A program made the position numbers and the translations under genes. DNA of 60,000 nucleotides from Membranipora membranacea (lineage: Eukaryota; Bryozoa; Gymnolaemata; Cheilostomatida; Membraniporidae), in contig OU612072.1 of NCBI GenBank assembly GCA_914767715.1, forward strand, positions 12,340,001 through 12,400,000. The letters run 5' to 3'. Each line of letters opens with the position of its first letter. Position 1 is the first letter of the stretch. The notes beneath the pieces are model-generated. The model was not told the DNA's origin and searched no databases. It saw only the letters and a list, made by a program, of their open reading frames with translations. This document shows positions 12,652 through 23,576 of the stretch, in pieces.

Positions 12652-12858
12652 GTGATGACAGATGATTCAAGATGTATTTCTGGGATGAGAACTGTTTGCC
12701 GGAATATTCTCACACGTAGAACAGATATCATTTGTCATGACGCTTCAGTACCGCTCAACGCAGCTTCATTGAGGATGCAAGCAAAACTAGGACTGTCGGC
12801 ATCATACAACCCACATAATAGTCTGAGCGCACCTATCAAAGGACAGTCAGCTGGCTGA
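12652..12858 (+). pseudogene. candidate decayed last exon of a B-type gene
   Basis: An open stretch of 68 codons follows a good acceptor and ends in TGA. Its Cys spacing resembles exon 3 of B1 and B2: RCISGMRTVCRN against [12 protein letters not shown], then RTDIICHDASVP against [11 protein letters not shown]. The Gly-X-Y repeats between and after these motifs are absent. No matching exon 1 or 2 is visible upstream, where satellite array 2 ends only 425 bases away. The likeliest reading is a 3' remnant of a family member cut by the satellite-associated rearrangement; a chance open frame is the alternative. Confidence 0.4.
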
Positions 12859-14630
12859 GTGCAGTACCTTTCCTGTGACTATCTGTCCAGATAATGCATA
12901 GTAAAAGTTGAAACGGAATTGTTTTTTCTGGCATTTTTACCTGTATCATGAATCAATTGAGAATTGGTTTCAACTAATGAAACCATCATGTGTTAACAGT
13001 CATAGAATTTGAAACGCTTATTGGAACAGAAGAGTATTTAATACAGCTTCTTTTTTTTCAGATTTATCAAAATTTACGGTATCAAACATTTTTCTGTTTT
13101 GTTTTGATCTATTATTCATATTTGAAAAAATGTGAGTTATAGGATATTAATAAACTTTCCTTTTTGATAATTATGCAACAACTCATTATGGTTACCTCGA
13201 AATCCTAAACACTGATAATGATATCGTGACAAGAGTGAGTTTCTGCTTCATGTTATCCAAGAGGACTTAGCAAAGGGTACGAGGAATTTATGTAGGCAAT
13301 ATTGATAACTCTGATCAATTCTGGTCTAGAATGCAGGTAATGGAAGCCTGGATTGCTCCTGTCCTCGATTCGCGTGCAGGCAGATTGAATCCAACTTATG
13401 ATACAGTGTCCTAGGTCCTCAGTTCAAAACCTGTTCTTGTTTATTTTTGTTAGCGCACATGAAGCCGCCAACAAGCTTGCGTAACTGCCCTCAATGGATG
13501 TAATTTATAAGTCAACAGACAGACACATTAACCTGCAATTTGACTAACATATTTAATCTATATAGCACTATGGTTACGGCTAAAAATTATCCATAAATAA
13601 GTGCTTCCTTGACAAGGTGTACAAATTATCTTTTCTTGAGAATCCCTCTGTGTATTTATGTTTTTACTTCCTTCTGTTTAATAACCACTATTGCCTCTTC
13701 TACCGAGAATAACCAACCGGCGAGAGCCTGATAGGGTGATGAGCAACCAATCATGGTAAGGTTTTGTTTACTTGAAGAGGCCAGTCACCACTTAATAATT
13801 TCAGATAACCAACCTTTAAACTTTAAAAAAATCTGAAAATTGCTTTCCTACCTAGCCTTTGGTGCATACCTCTATCTATCTTCATACTCCTAAATGACTT
13901 TAGACTTTAGATTTATTCCCCATGTGGTACAATCTGATGGCTCTAAGATTTTGTTTACTTTCAGAGGCCAGTCACCAATTAACAATTTCAGATATCAAGA
14001 CTTCGGTGCAATTATTTTTGCAGCACAACTGCATTCCGGTTTGCGATGAAATCATGTTTATTTTTACTAGTGTAACGCTATAGGGTGAATCTGTTCCCAA
14101 TGTCGCTAAAAGTGGCACTGAGGCTTTTTATTCTTATTGAGTCATCTAGATAATTTTTGAAATGCAGCAGAACTGCTTAGTTGTTGTGAGTTTGCTGAAG
14201 AATGAGTGGAAAGAAAAGCGTTCCGGGTACATTGAATATTCAAAAAATTGCTATCAGGGACCCTTTCATGTGTATTGTTAAGTTCTCAGAAGCTTACACT
14301 AAGTACATGTACGTGATGCTAACTAGATTGCTCAATATTGCACCATCTCTGTGACAAATGTAATAAAAGAAAATAGCCTTGTCACACGGTCACAGAAAAG
14401 TGCCCCACTTACATGGATAAGGAACTTTTTTTTTAATGTTTGAATCGTTTTAGAAAAAATGCTAATAAGTTGTGTCCCTTGGGGCGTATAATGCAAATTC
14501 CACCTGCATCAGTCACCTGTGAGAAAATCTGCACTTTCCTACATTTCGGTGGTTAAATTAGATAAATTGATAAACTGATTAGATTGGATAAATTAGTACA
14601 GCATGCTAATAATAACACTTTTGCAGAGCA
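12859..14630. other. intergenic region upstream of B1
   Basis: Non-coding, with AATAAA at about 13149. A direct repeat of about 57 bases occurs at 13759-13815 and 13947-14003, sharing TTTTGTTTACTT, GGCCAGTCACCA and AATTTCAGATA. A possible SINE lies at about 13340-13660. No exon is recognised. Confidence 0.6.
13340..13660 (+). mobile_element. possible tRNA-related SINE fragment
   Basis: Has a B-box-like GTTCAAAACCT at about 13421 and a later CCATAAATAAGTGCTTCCTTG resembling CCCATAAATAATATTTCCTG of the clearer SINE candidate at 21056. No target-site duplication was found. Confidence 0.25.
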
Positions 14631-14883
14631 GTTGTCACGGCAACGCTCACCTGCAATCACCCACTCTATTTGTTATTTTTCCATGAAGGAAAAAATAAAA
14701 AACGATATTTATTTCGAGTATGATTTTTGGTTCCTGTTTGTTCTGTGCAAAGTCACGAAGAATGAGTCATAATTTTACAGATCTTCACTTTGCAGGTCTG
14801 CAACTGTCATTAGCAGGTTGACATTTCAAGCAGGTGCTTGTTATTTTTTAAGCCTCCGGAATTCATTGTGAAATCTCGAAAAC
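14631..14883 (+). promoter_or_regulatory. B1 promoter and 5' UTR, conserved with B2
   Basis: The stretch GGCAACGCTCACCTGCAATC followed by CCACTCTATTTG aligns with the region 5' of B2. Nearer the ATG both genes share TTAGCAGGTTGACATT or TTAACAGGTTGACATT followed by CAAGCAGGTGC. Such similarity outside the coding region suggests a shared promoter and leader. The TATA element is poor here and better in B2. A leader intron is possible because TTTGCAG and TTTTCAG precede the shared block. Confidence 0.5.
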
Positions 14884-16495
14884 ATGGCTGACAAGTTAGA
14901 CTCTGATAGCCTTGCGGCAGTTGAAATAAAACTGAGACAAAGCTTGCGGTTTCATCGAGCTGTGATAGCCGTTCTGACTTTGATGCTGCTGGGCGGTGCT
15001 GCCCTGTTTGCCGGTATTTATCTGACAGATCGGATGGAGCTGTGTAAGCAAAATACTGAGGGAGTCGAGGTATGTTTAATATTGTCAGTGGCCAAATCAC
15101 CAACAGCAATCAAATAGAAAGACTACCACCAATGATGGCTTTTGTATAACCCCCCAGGTTCTTTTGCGAGGAGCAGTTAGAAAGTAAGTCTTTGGGAAGG
15201 ATGGTTACGATATAAGCTTTGTTTGCAATCACCTCAATTAAGCCACACTTAGCAAGCTAAAATACCTACACCCGTAACTTGATTAGCTTTTGTTGGCACA
15301 ATGAGTCAGAATAAATCGATTCAGTAATTGCAAAGAGCACGAATTTCAGGTATATCGGGCCAGACCTTTGTTATAAATAATTTCGGGCCGTTTAGCTCTA
15401 AAATGTCTGGTACTGGTGTTCAATATGATTTGTATTCAATTGAAATAAATCCATTACCCACCCTCTACTGTTAGAGAAATATCATGATTTGAGAAAATTG
15501 ATCAATGTGTTAATGCCAAGATGCTTAGCAATTAATTTTGTTGTTGCTTTCCTAAGGGCTGTTTGTCTAAGGGGCTGTTTGTCTATGGATGAGTTTTCTC
15601 CCCATTGACACGAATGCGATAATTTCAAACAATACTCTTTTTTGAGCTGTCTCCTGCAATAAGAAACATTACAATAAAGATTTTTATTTTGAGTCCCATC
15701 AAATCAATTTTTGCATGACCTGACTTTGAGACAGTCATTGTTGTCATATAAGTTCTGCATCTATTTTAGGTTCAGGGGGCTGCTAGCTCAGATACCACTA
15801 TTCTCCGTCAGAAGAGGGGCAGACCAGGAGGATTTTCTGGTCAGGTTGTAAGTTGTCTTTCTTCCTCCTTACTTAAATGTTTTAAAACTGACATGATAAA
15901 CACCGATGGCACATTTAAGTGTAATAGATGCTTTGATATTGTGTATTTTGAATTAAAAGAACACATACTATATACATAGTTTTATTTTTTGAGCTAAACA
16001 TTGACCATTGCTCTTAAATCAAATTGTAATCACTGTCTCATTTGCGAGTGCTGTCTGGAAATTAAAGTATAAACAAACAAAATATGATGTAGGAAATTTG
16101 AAAAATTGCTTTCTCCTCAAATCGCTTCAGTTTTCAGATTTTAATTCGGATGTGTTTCGATATTGCAGACTGGCGCGCCAGGACCTGGAGGCGCAGGTCG
16201 TTGTAGGCCAGCATTCATTACAACCTGTCCAAACAGCGGTGCAAGAGGAGCTAATGGTGCCTCAGGCCAGTCAGGAAGTGATGGTTCCCCAGGGGGGTCA
16301 GGAGTGGCAACAACAAGGATAGTCTGTCGTGACGAACCTGTACAACCAGGCACAGCTGGATTTCCAGGCACCCCTGCACAGCGTGGAGCTGTTGGCCAAC
16401 CAGGAGCAGCTGGAGCTCCTGGCGCTGCTGGACAACCCGGTGCTGCTGGAATACCAGGTTGCCAGTCAATTGCAGGTACATTCTGTAATAATTAG
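14884..16495 (+). CDS. B1: membrane-tethered short collagen
   Basis: Exons 14884-15069, 15770-15847 and 16169-16495, all phase 0, encode about 196 residues. Residues 1-62 hold a cytosolic tail, a transmembrane helix (about 24-46) and a luminal ELCKQNTEGVE. Exon 2 has RQKR before GRPGG, a canonical furin site. Exon 3 is collagenous: GAPGPGGAG, then a Cys pair (RCRPAFITTCPN), seven Gly-X-Y triplets, a third Cys (IVCRDE), then about twelve triplets with one imperfection (AQR), ending GCQSIAGTFCNN. Cys-flanked, interrupted short triplets behind a tether and a convertase site recall nematode cuticle collagens by architecture only. Exon 2 is ended before GTAAGT at 15848; ending it before GTTGTA is also phase 0 and drops one Val. 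A secreted, disulphide-linked matrix collagen is the likely product. Confidence 0.85.
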
Positions 16496-18299
16496 AATGT
16501 TGTCACATCTCCCTTTCAATATGGCATACAAATATTTATCTTTTGCTAGTCTTTATTAGTCTCTATGAAGTTTTGATTTATCATCTAATTTGTCATGAGT
16601 ATTCATCATTCTATCATTATCATCTTTTTTCGAAATTTCAAGGAATCGATTGTATTTTATTTTTTTAACTTCCATGTTTGATTACATATTTTACTACCGG
16701 GTAGTTTTTTCATGTGAAGTTTAAACATATCAAATCAATTATTATGATCGTTGGTTATTTTAGTTTTTGCTGCAAATTCTGATGAAACCGTTGCATTTGA
16801 GGTTATCTACTCTCCTTATTTATAAATAAATGTAATATAAAACAAAATAATCTCAAAATAAGAAAGCAGCTAGAGTCCTTCTATCAATGTCGTACGACAA
16901 ACCATCAGGTGCACAATGTTGTATCATCGCTTATTAATTCACCGTGTACTCATGCCAACTGTCAGAACACCTGAAGGACTGTGAAAAGATCCATGTCACA
17001 GGCTGGAGTACTTATTACCAAATTTGTTGTCATCAATAATTTAATATTTATTGTACTCAAAAATTAGTTTTAGTTTTTGTGCCATTGGCTTGAGGTGAAG
17101 TTTGCTCTTGTACTTACTCATGAGCCAGCAGATTTCTCATTAATTAAAATTATGGCCCAGCACTGATTGACATATGAGCTATTGGCACACAGAATCTTTT
17201 GGTGCTTATTGAGTGCCTGTATTTTTCTTTGATGTGGATAACTGGAAAACAAAGCGAATGTAATTAGTAGTCTAAGTTCTCAGACGGCTGCGATGCAAGT
17301 TGGTGCATTCGTTTATCAACCTGGTGTATTGACCAGTTGTAAACTGAATATCAAAGGTTATAAACATAGGATGGATGCAGCTTACAATGTGTACTGGTGT
17401 ACTGGTCCTGTTATGATTAATTAACTGTCATCCATTTTGATGAGTTTAGGGTAGACCACAACAGACAGAGGAGTTTGAGCTTGGTAACATTATAGTTATA
17501 TCGGGTCAGGTGAAAAGGTTAGATATCAGGCGTATTACATGGAAACGTGACATGATTGATGAAGGGAATACGGATTACGATGTTTTATACACTGATCTCA
17601 TAACTGCTGGTCACTAGTCTGACCACTCGCCTTCTCAAATCTATCATCTAACTCATGTAGGCTACAATATTATTGGCCATCATTGGGCCAGCAAACAGTG
17701 AGAAAATTTAAAGGCCATAGATAATAGATGATTTTGTTAGGAGGCTTAATTCATCACTCATTTGGAAAAGAGTTTTGATTTTGGTAGTAATACATTTGCC
17801 TGAGAGTTAATAGGTTAATTGCTTTCTACATCCTTAGAAATTCTGATGGATGAGCTTACCTACCTTTCATGTCACACAAAATATGGCGAAGCAATGCAAC
17901 GTTAATCAAATATTAATTATGGGCTTGATGATTGATACATATCAGATTGCTCCTCGGAGAAAGTTTCAGGTATCTCATTCTAACTGGTAATTTTCTTTTT
18001 GAAGTAGTGCATTATGGGTAGAAAGAGCAATCAGTGCTGTGTATTGTGCGGGTCTACAAATGATGAAATGCTGAAAGGTTTTATCATGGCTGACGTTAGA
18101 AAACCCATAAGGAAATGATTTTCGTTATGTTTGTGGAATTAAATTTTGTTTTTGGAATTAGTGAATTAGTGAATTGTTTTTGGAATTAGTGATTGCCGGT
18201 TTCACTCAGAAGAAATTGTTTCCCTTCCTATGAATCAGTCATAACCTTTGATACGGGACATCCAATATGGTATTAACGACACCTTAATGAAGCATTCCC
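16496..18299. other. B1-B2 intergenic region with a block shared with B3 intron 1
   Basis: The stretch of about 16860-17520 aligns with about 22020-22690 inside intron 1 of B3. Shared pieces include CTGTGAAAAGATCCA, CCCAGCACTG, CTTACAATGTGTACTGGT and GATGAGTTTAGGGT. Part of the block (about 17225-17342) is in opposite orientation to its counterpart. No coding frame is conserved between the two copies. The rest is unassigned AT-rich DNA. Confidence 0.7.
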
Positions 18300-18542
18300 C
18301 ATGGCAACAATCACCTGGCAACAATCACCTGCCATCAACCACTCCTATATATCACATTAGAAAAACCTCACAGTGATGTTTATCAATTCGAATTGGTTCC
18401 TGTTTTGTTTTCATTAAAACCTTCAATAAAGAACTTGAATTCATATCCTCCAATTTTCAGCCTTCATTAACAGGTTGACATTGCAAGCAGGTGCAGGTCA
18501 TTTCTGTGAAGTCTCTTTTGGATAGCATACCAACTGGACACC
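18300..18542 (+). promoter_or_regulatory. B2 promoter and 5' UTR
   Basis: Contains a tandem 14-bp repeat, GGCAACAATCACCT twice, followed by GCCATCAACCACTCC and a TATATAT box at 18346-18352, about 195 bases before the ATG. B1 has one copy of the equivalent motif. CACCTG inside it is an E-box form; that it binds a factor is inference. Confidence 0.55.
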
Positions 18543-20483
18543 ATGGCAGACAAGTTAGACTATGATGGTGTTATAGAAGATGCAGTAAAACTGAGACAGA
18601 ACCTGCGATTTTATCGAGTTGCGGCATCCGTGCTGACTTTGATACTGATTGGCTGTGCTGCCTTGTTCGCTGGCCTTTATCTGACAAATCAGATGGATTT
18701 TTGCCAATCAAATACTGAGAGAGTTGAGGTATGTATTGTAGTGATACCTCATATCAGGGGCTTTTTCAAGGGTGATAGACTTTAAGAATATGTCAAGGTT
18801 CTTAAACTGTAAAAATTTCAATACTAGGTAGGCTGTGATCAACTCGAAGACATGCAGCTCCGGACCTTAGTTATATAATGTTGTCAATCAACTTATAAAT
18901 CCGGAAGTTTTTATAAACTTGACTTGACTCCAACCATCTTGAATAAGACTTGCTGTCAGTCATCTCAGCCAATAGCTGTTCTTACTTACAACGCCATTTA
19001 GTTTTATACCAGCAGAATTAGATATAAGTTGTAACATGGTCGTCTAGGTTGTGTATACCATTGGAACCATTCCCAGGCTGCTAACCGATAAAGTAAACAA
19101 CTATTATGCAACATATACTGCTCTGCACTATAATAAGTTGTCTTGTTGTTAGTTTTCTCCCCTCTGACATAAATGAGATGAATCCCAAAGGGTCGGCTAC
19201 ATTAGTTTTGCTTACACAATAAATGAGCAACAATGCTTTATATATTGAGACAATTATTTTGGGGTGAGTCATAATGAGAGAAGTCAGAACTTTTAAAGTT
19301 TTCCTGTGCTCTCAGGTCTTAATCATAGGAACATTGTTTTTAGCAGTTTGAATATCAGGGTGGCCTTCTCTAATGGTAAATTGATTTTGAGCTTGCGAGA
19401 CATCACACAATATTTGCATATTGAGCCAATTGCTGGACTTGAATTGGAAAAGTAATACTTGTAGCCTGTTTTGTGTAAGATATCTCGTGTAAGACTGCTC
19501 TCTTTTGATTCTCAGAATAAAATTGATTCGGAAAGAACATTCAGCAAATTGAAACATTTCATCATTTTGACTGGTATTTGATGGAGCTTATTAACAATTT
19601 CACTCTCCGACCACACTGGTAAGGAATAATCGATGGCTCATATTTTATCTAGACACAAAAACAAATATTAATGTACATTATCTCCTTAAGGTTCAGGGTC
19701 CGGTTGGTCCAGATTCCACTATCATACGTCAGAAGAAGTCTGCATGGGGCTGGGGGAGAACAACAACAGATTCTCAAGTTTGTCCACCCGGATGCACCAG
19801 TGATGTCGTACAAACAACCACCTGCCCACCTGGCGCACCAGGCTGTAACATCCAATGTTCACCTGGAAGCCCTGGCTGTACTCAACCTTGTCAGCCTTGC
19901 ACTCCAGGCACTCAGGGCTGTGACAATCAGGTATGGAGAGCTACCTCTACATAAGCTTGCTCAATCCTTGCCAACCCTCACTTTGATATTGTTTGTTTGA
20001 ATAGGCAGTTTAACGATTCTGATTTTGAAACATAGCAGGTGCATGACAGGTTTAAATAGTTTCACTTTTTGATGCTATCATGTATATAATAGCTCCTCCC
20101 TGCTAGTTTTACATGACCTCACTTTGTTGCTCTTTTAGCAAGGACAAGCGGGAGCTGGAGGTGTTGGCTGTGTAACAGCATTCAGAACGCTCTGCCCAAA
20201 CAGTGGCGCTCCAGGTCAGCCAGGAGCGGATGGTGCCCAAGGACAGCCCGGAGCTGTTGGACAACCAGGTGTGCAGGGACCACCAGGTGTGCAGGGACCA
20301 ACTCGACTCGTCTGCAGAGATGAACCTCTACAAACAAGTGCAGGCATGCCTGGTCCAGCGCAACCTGGTGCAGCTGGATTTCCAGGACAACCAGGTGCGA
20401 CTGGAATACCAGGAGAGACAGGTTCACCAGGACAAGCTGGTGCTCCAGGTTGTGTGACCTCACAGGTGACTATATGTAGATAG
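18543..20483 (+). CDS. B2: membrane-tethered short collagen with Cys-rich insert
   Basis: Exons 18543-18728, 19691-19930 and 20139-20483, phase 0, about 256 residues. Exon 1 is the same length as in B1 (62 codons) and encodes tail, transmembrane helix (about 24-46) and [11 protein letters not shown]. Exon 2 is much longer than in B1: after RQKK it has a Trp/Thr stretch and a segment with eight Cys spaced by PPG or PGSPG-like pieces, ending CDNQ. Exon 3 starts [11 protein letters not shown], then has Gly-X-Y triplets, LVCRDEPLQ, a second triplet run, and ends [11 protein letters not shown]. The furin-type site of B1 (RQKR) reads RQKK here, so its cleavage may be weaker or use another protease. 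AATAAA is at 20653-20658. The extra Cys-rich insert may add cross-links. Confidence 0.85.
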
Positions 20484-21516
20484 ACTTTCTTCACACCTGA
20501 CTCCCTTCATCAGTGCAAAGATATTCATCTACTGCTTTGAAGTGAAATTGTAAAATTGTCATGCTGGTTATTTTATTGTGTTTGTAACATTCATTTCTTA
20601 TTTTTTATTAATTTAATAGGTTATGAGTGATTTGATTTTTCTTTATGTAGACAATAAACCCATTTATGCAGTTGATAAGAAACAACCCTCTTTGTATTAT
20701 TGACGATAGATTCTTTAGCAGCTCTAGATGGTCCCTTCTTGGACTGGCTGTAATCATATCACTCATTACACAAGTTAAGGCAACATGTCCATCGTTGCAC
20801 AGGATCAATTTTTTCAATATCATATTCCCGACCTAATTCATGAGTTTAAGTTACTCACGACATGGATATGGCAATGCAGCTCTAAACTGGGATATGAGTT
20901 ATCCAGTCTGTTAATTCCATATTGCATTGCGGGAGATAATTTGCTGCAATCCCTTTATCCTTCTAAGTGCCCCTTTCCGCAGGTACAGGACACAACTCTG
21001 TAGTGAATTTCGCGGGCATGTCAGTTTGCGCCGCCGACCCATTCTCTATTGGGGATGGCGAGATGGTGAGATGGCGAGATAGCGCAATCGGTTAGTGCGC
21101 TTACCATTCACTACCAGGCGAGTGGTGCCGCATCGGTTGTGGGTTGGGTTCCTGTCTTACATTGATATCTCCTCATTGGATCATCCTCTCATTAGAATCA
21201 ATGATGATGGAAATTGGTTCCCATAAATAATATTTCCTGTTTTCCTGACAAGGCAACTAAATATTGAAGTGAAGAAAAGCCATTAAAAAGATAACAAAGA
21301 TTGGCTATGCCAACTAGGAAGCGTGGAACAAATAAATTATTGTCTGATTGATTGATTGATCAAAATAAATAAATCTTCTTAAACCCTATATTATTGCTTC
21401 CTGACTACAAAAAAACAGACCACAACAAAACTCACTCACTCATTGACAAAGTAGGAAGCAACAAGTATAGGTAGGTATACAGCTCGTGAAATCTGTTGGT
21501 TAGATGAACCACAAAT
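20484..21516. other. B2-B3 intergenic region
   Basis: Holds the B2 3' UTR, a tRNA-like SINE candidate and the B3 leader. I see no TATA box close to the B3 start and no further exon. Confidence 0.5.
21056..21361 (+). mobile_element. tRNA-derived SINE candidate
   Basis: The head reads AGCGCAATCGGTTAGTGCGC, very like a tRNA D-arm and A box, and is followed about 60 bases later by a B-box-like GGGTTGGGTTCC. The body is not tRNA-like and the 3' end is a TGATTGATTGATTGAT tail. This order of A box, B box, body and simple tail is typical of SINEs. A folded functional tRNA cannot be drawn because the acceptor stem is missing. Confidence 0.55.
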
Positions 21517-23576
21517 ATGATTGGAGAAGTGGAGACCAAATCTTCATCCCATCTGCGACTCTTCAGAATTATATCCCTCGTGCTTCTTTTATCGTTACTG
21601 GTCTCAGTTGCTTTGAATGCCTGGGTGTTCTTCATTCATGGACTTCAGTCTTGTCATGAGATTACAGAAACAGAAAAGGTAGGTAAACATCACTCAGGTG
21701 GAACAGGGCATTGTTTAAATATTTCTGTGCATGTTTTTTGTTGGAAAAATCTACTTAAGTTGAACCTTTTAATCTGAATATGGCCTCAAGTGCTGTTTTG
21801 GATTGAACATGGCCTCTCAATATGGTAATAATGCCTCTTTAGCCATTTTGGAAGTTTTTAATGTAAATTGATGGTGACTTTGAAGTGTAACCTGGTCAAG
21901 CAAAGACTTTTTTTAAATGTATATTACTATAATTTACGAATCAAATTAACAAGGTCTACCAGATAGGCAAGACTTTGTGGGCATTGGGATTTATGACTTA
22001 GAAAAGGTAAAAATAATGAAAAAATCCTTGTCCTTCATATCAATGGCGCTAGAAAAACCATCGGGTGCAAACCATTGTGTCATCACTAATTCATTCAACT
22101 TGTACACATGCCAACTGTTAGAGCGCCTAAAGGGGCTGTGAAAAGATCCAAATTATTCACTGGAGTAATTATTACCAAAATTGTTGTCGATAATTTAATT
22201 CTTCTTACTCATAAATTATACTGTTTTGAAAATCTTTCCGAAACTTTGGTGCCATTCACTTGAGGTAAAGCTTGCTTTTGTCTTTATTCATCAATTGGCA
22301 GAATTTTAGCCCAGCACTGTTTGACATTGGAATTGGCGCAAAGATGCTTTTGGGGCTAGTGCCTCTATATGGTCAACCCGTACATCTGGTCGATACACGG
22401 TTGATAATGGTTGATGATGTAATGCCAACAACTCGCATTGCAACCGTCTGAGCACTAAGACTACGAGACAACTAATTATCTGCATGTTGTTTTACAGTTA
22501 ACCATAAAGAGGCATTTGCCCCAGATGTACACTAAATCCTAAAGGTGATGAACATCGGCTTGATGCTTACAATGTGTACTGGTATTCTGCTATGATTTTT
22601 CTATTCTAGTAATTTAGTATTGAACCCTTTGATGAGTTTAGGGTCAAAGATAACCGACAGAGAGTTTGGTAACAGTAATGTTTTGCACTCAGTGCCAGAA
22701 AAAAATTGAAACAAAAAAAGAAACAGAAAGAAAATAATACCATCAATGATGTTGGTCAAATCAATGATGAAGGGAATGTGGTTTAAAACAACTCATGGTG
22801 TAAATTCACACAATGATACCAGCTAGCTACTTTTGCAGAATGTAGAGTATTGCCAGTTTTTGATATGGTCGAAAATATATTAATTAAAGTCCCAATCATT
22901 TACCAATTTTCGTTATCCATCAAGAGCCAAAAGTCAACAACTCACTGCTTTTACAATATATTGCAGGTTTCCGGTGCATTTGGCCCAGCCGACAATGAGG
23001 TAGCCAGAGTGCGCCACGGGCGACGAGCTTCAAGATGGTGGGAACCAACACCACCACCCATCACAACCACTACCAGCACTACTGCCGCACCACCTTCTAC
23101 ATCATCTTCCTGTGTACAGGTATGTATACATTGTCATCTTTTCTTTCTATCATAAAGTATGTTTCTAGGTCTAAGTCTATGTCTCTTGTTTTTTAACAAT
23201 TCAATTTGAGTACGTGGACAGTTTAGATAACAATTTTTTTTTACTAATTCCACAATATTCTTAGGCAAAATTGAATGATTGTACAACCCCGATTTCTTCA
23301 ATGCTTTTATTGTCAATCTACAGTCATCTTTATAAATCATTACTGAAATCACCATGAATTTGTCTTTTTAAAAGTTTGAGCCAGTAATTTCCTTCATAAA
23401 CTGTATATTCCTTGCATTTCATTTCACAGCTTCCACCGGTGCCACCAGGATGTGAAGTGGCCTGTCAAACAGTCTGCCCCAATCAGCGACTACCACCAGG
23501 AGCATGTAACATACAGTCTGTGGCAAGGACATGCTGTGGGAATTCACTACTCACAGGCTCATGTGTTTCTATTTAG
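21517..23576 (+). CDS. B3: membrane-tethered Thr/Pro- and Cys-rich protein
   Basis: Exons 21517-21678, 22967-23119 and 23430-23576, phase 0, about 153 residues. Exon 1 has a transmembrane helix at about 17-40 followed by SCHEITETEK, matching LCKQNTEGVE of B1 in place. Exon 2 opens VSGAFGP, as VQGPVGP in B2, has a basic cluster (RVRHGRRA) where the other members have the convertase site, then a Pro/Thr/Ser-rich linker suited to O-glycosylation. Exon 3 carries seven Cys, including CEVACQTVCPN and TCCG, and ends CVSI. It has no Gly-X-Y run; only PPG-type remnants remain, so it bridges the collagen (B) and non-collagen (A) members. Intron 1 is 1.3 kb and contains the block shared with the region downstream of B1. 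AATAAA is at 23612-23617. Confidence 0.72.

Noticed and set aside
14584-14772. Short open frame just upstream of B1
   Set aside because: It overlaps the promoter block shared with B2, where the frame is not kept.
20182-20494. Antisense open frames over the collagen exons of B1 and B2
   Set aside because: Gly-X-Y codons lack stops in other frames. The sense frame has splice sites, Cys motifs and the family layout; the antisense frames have none.
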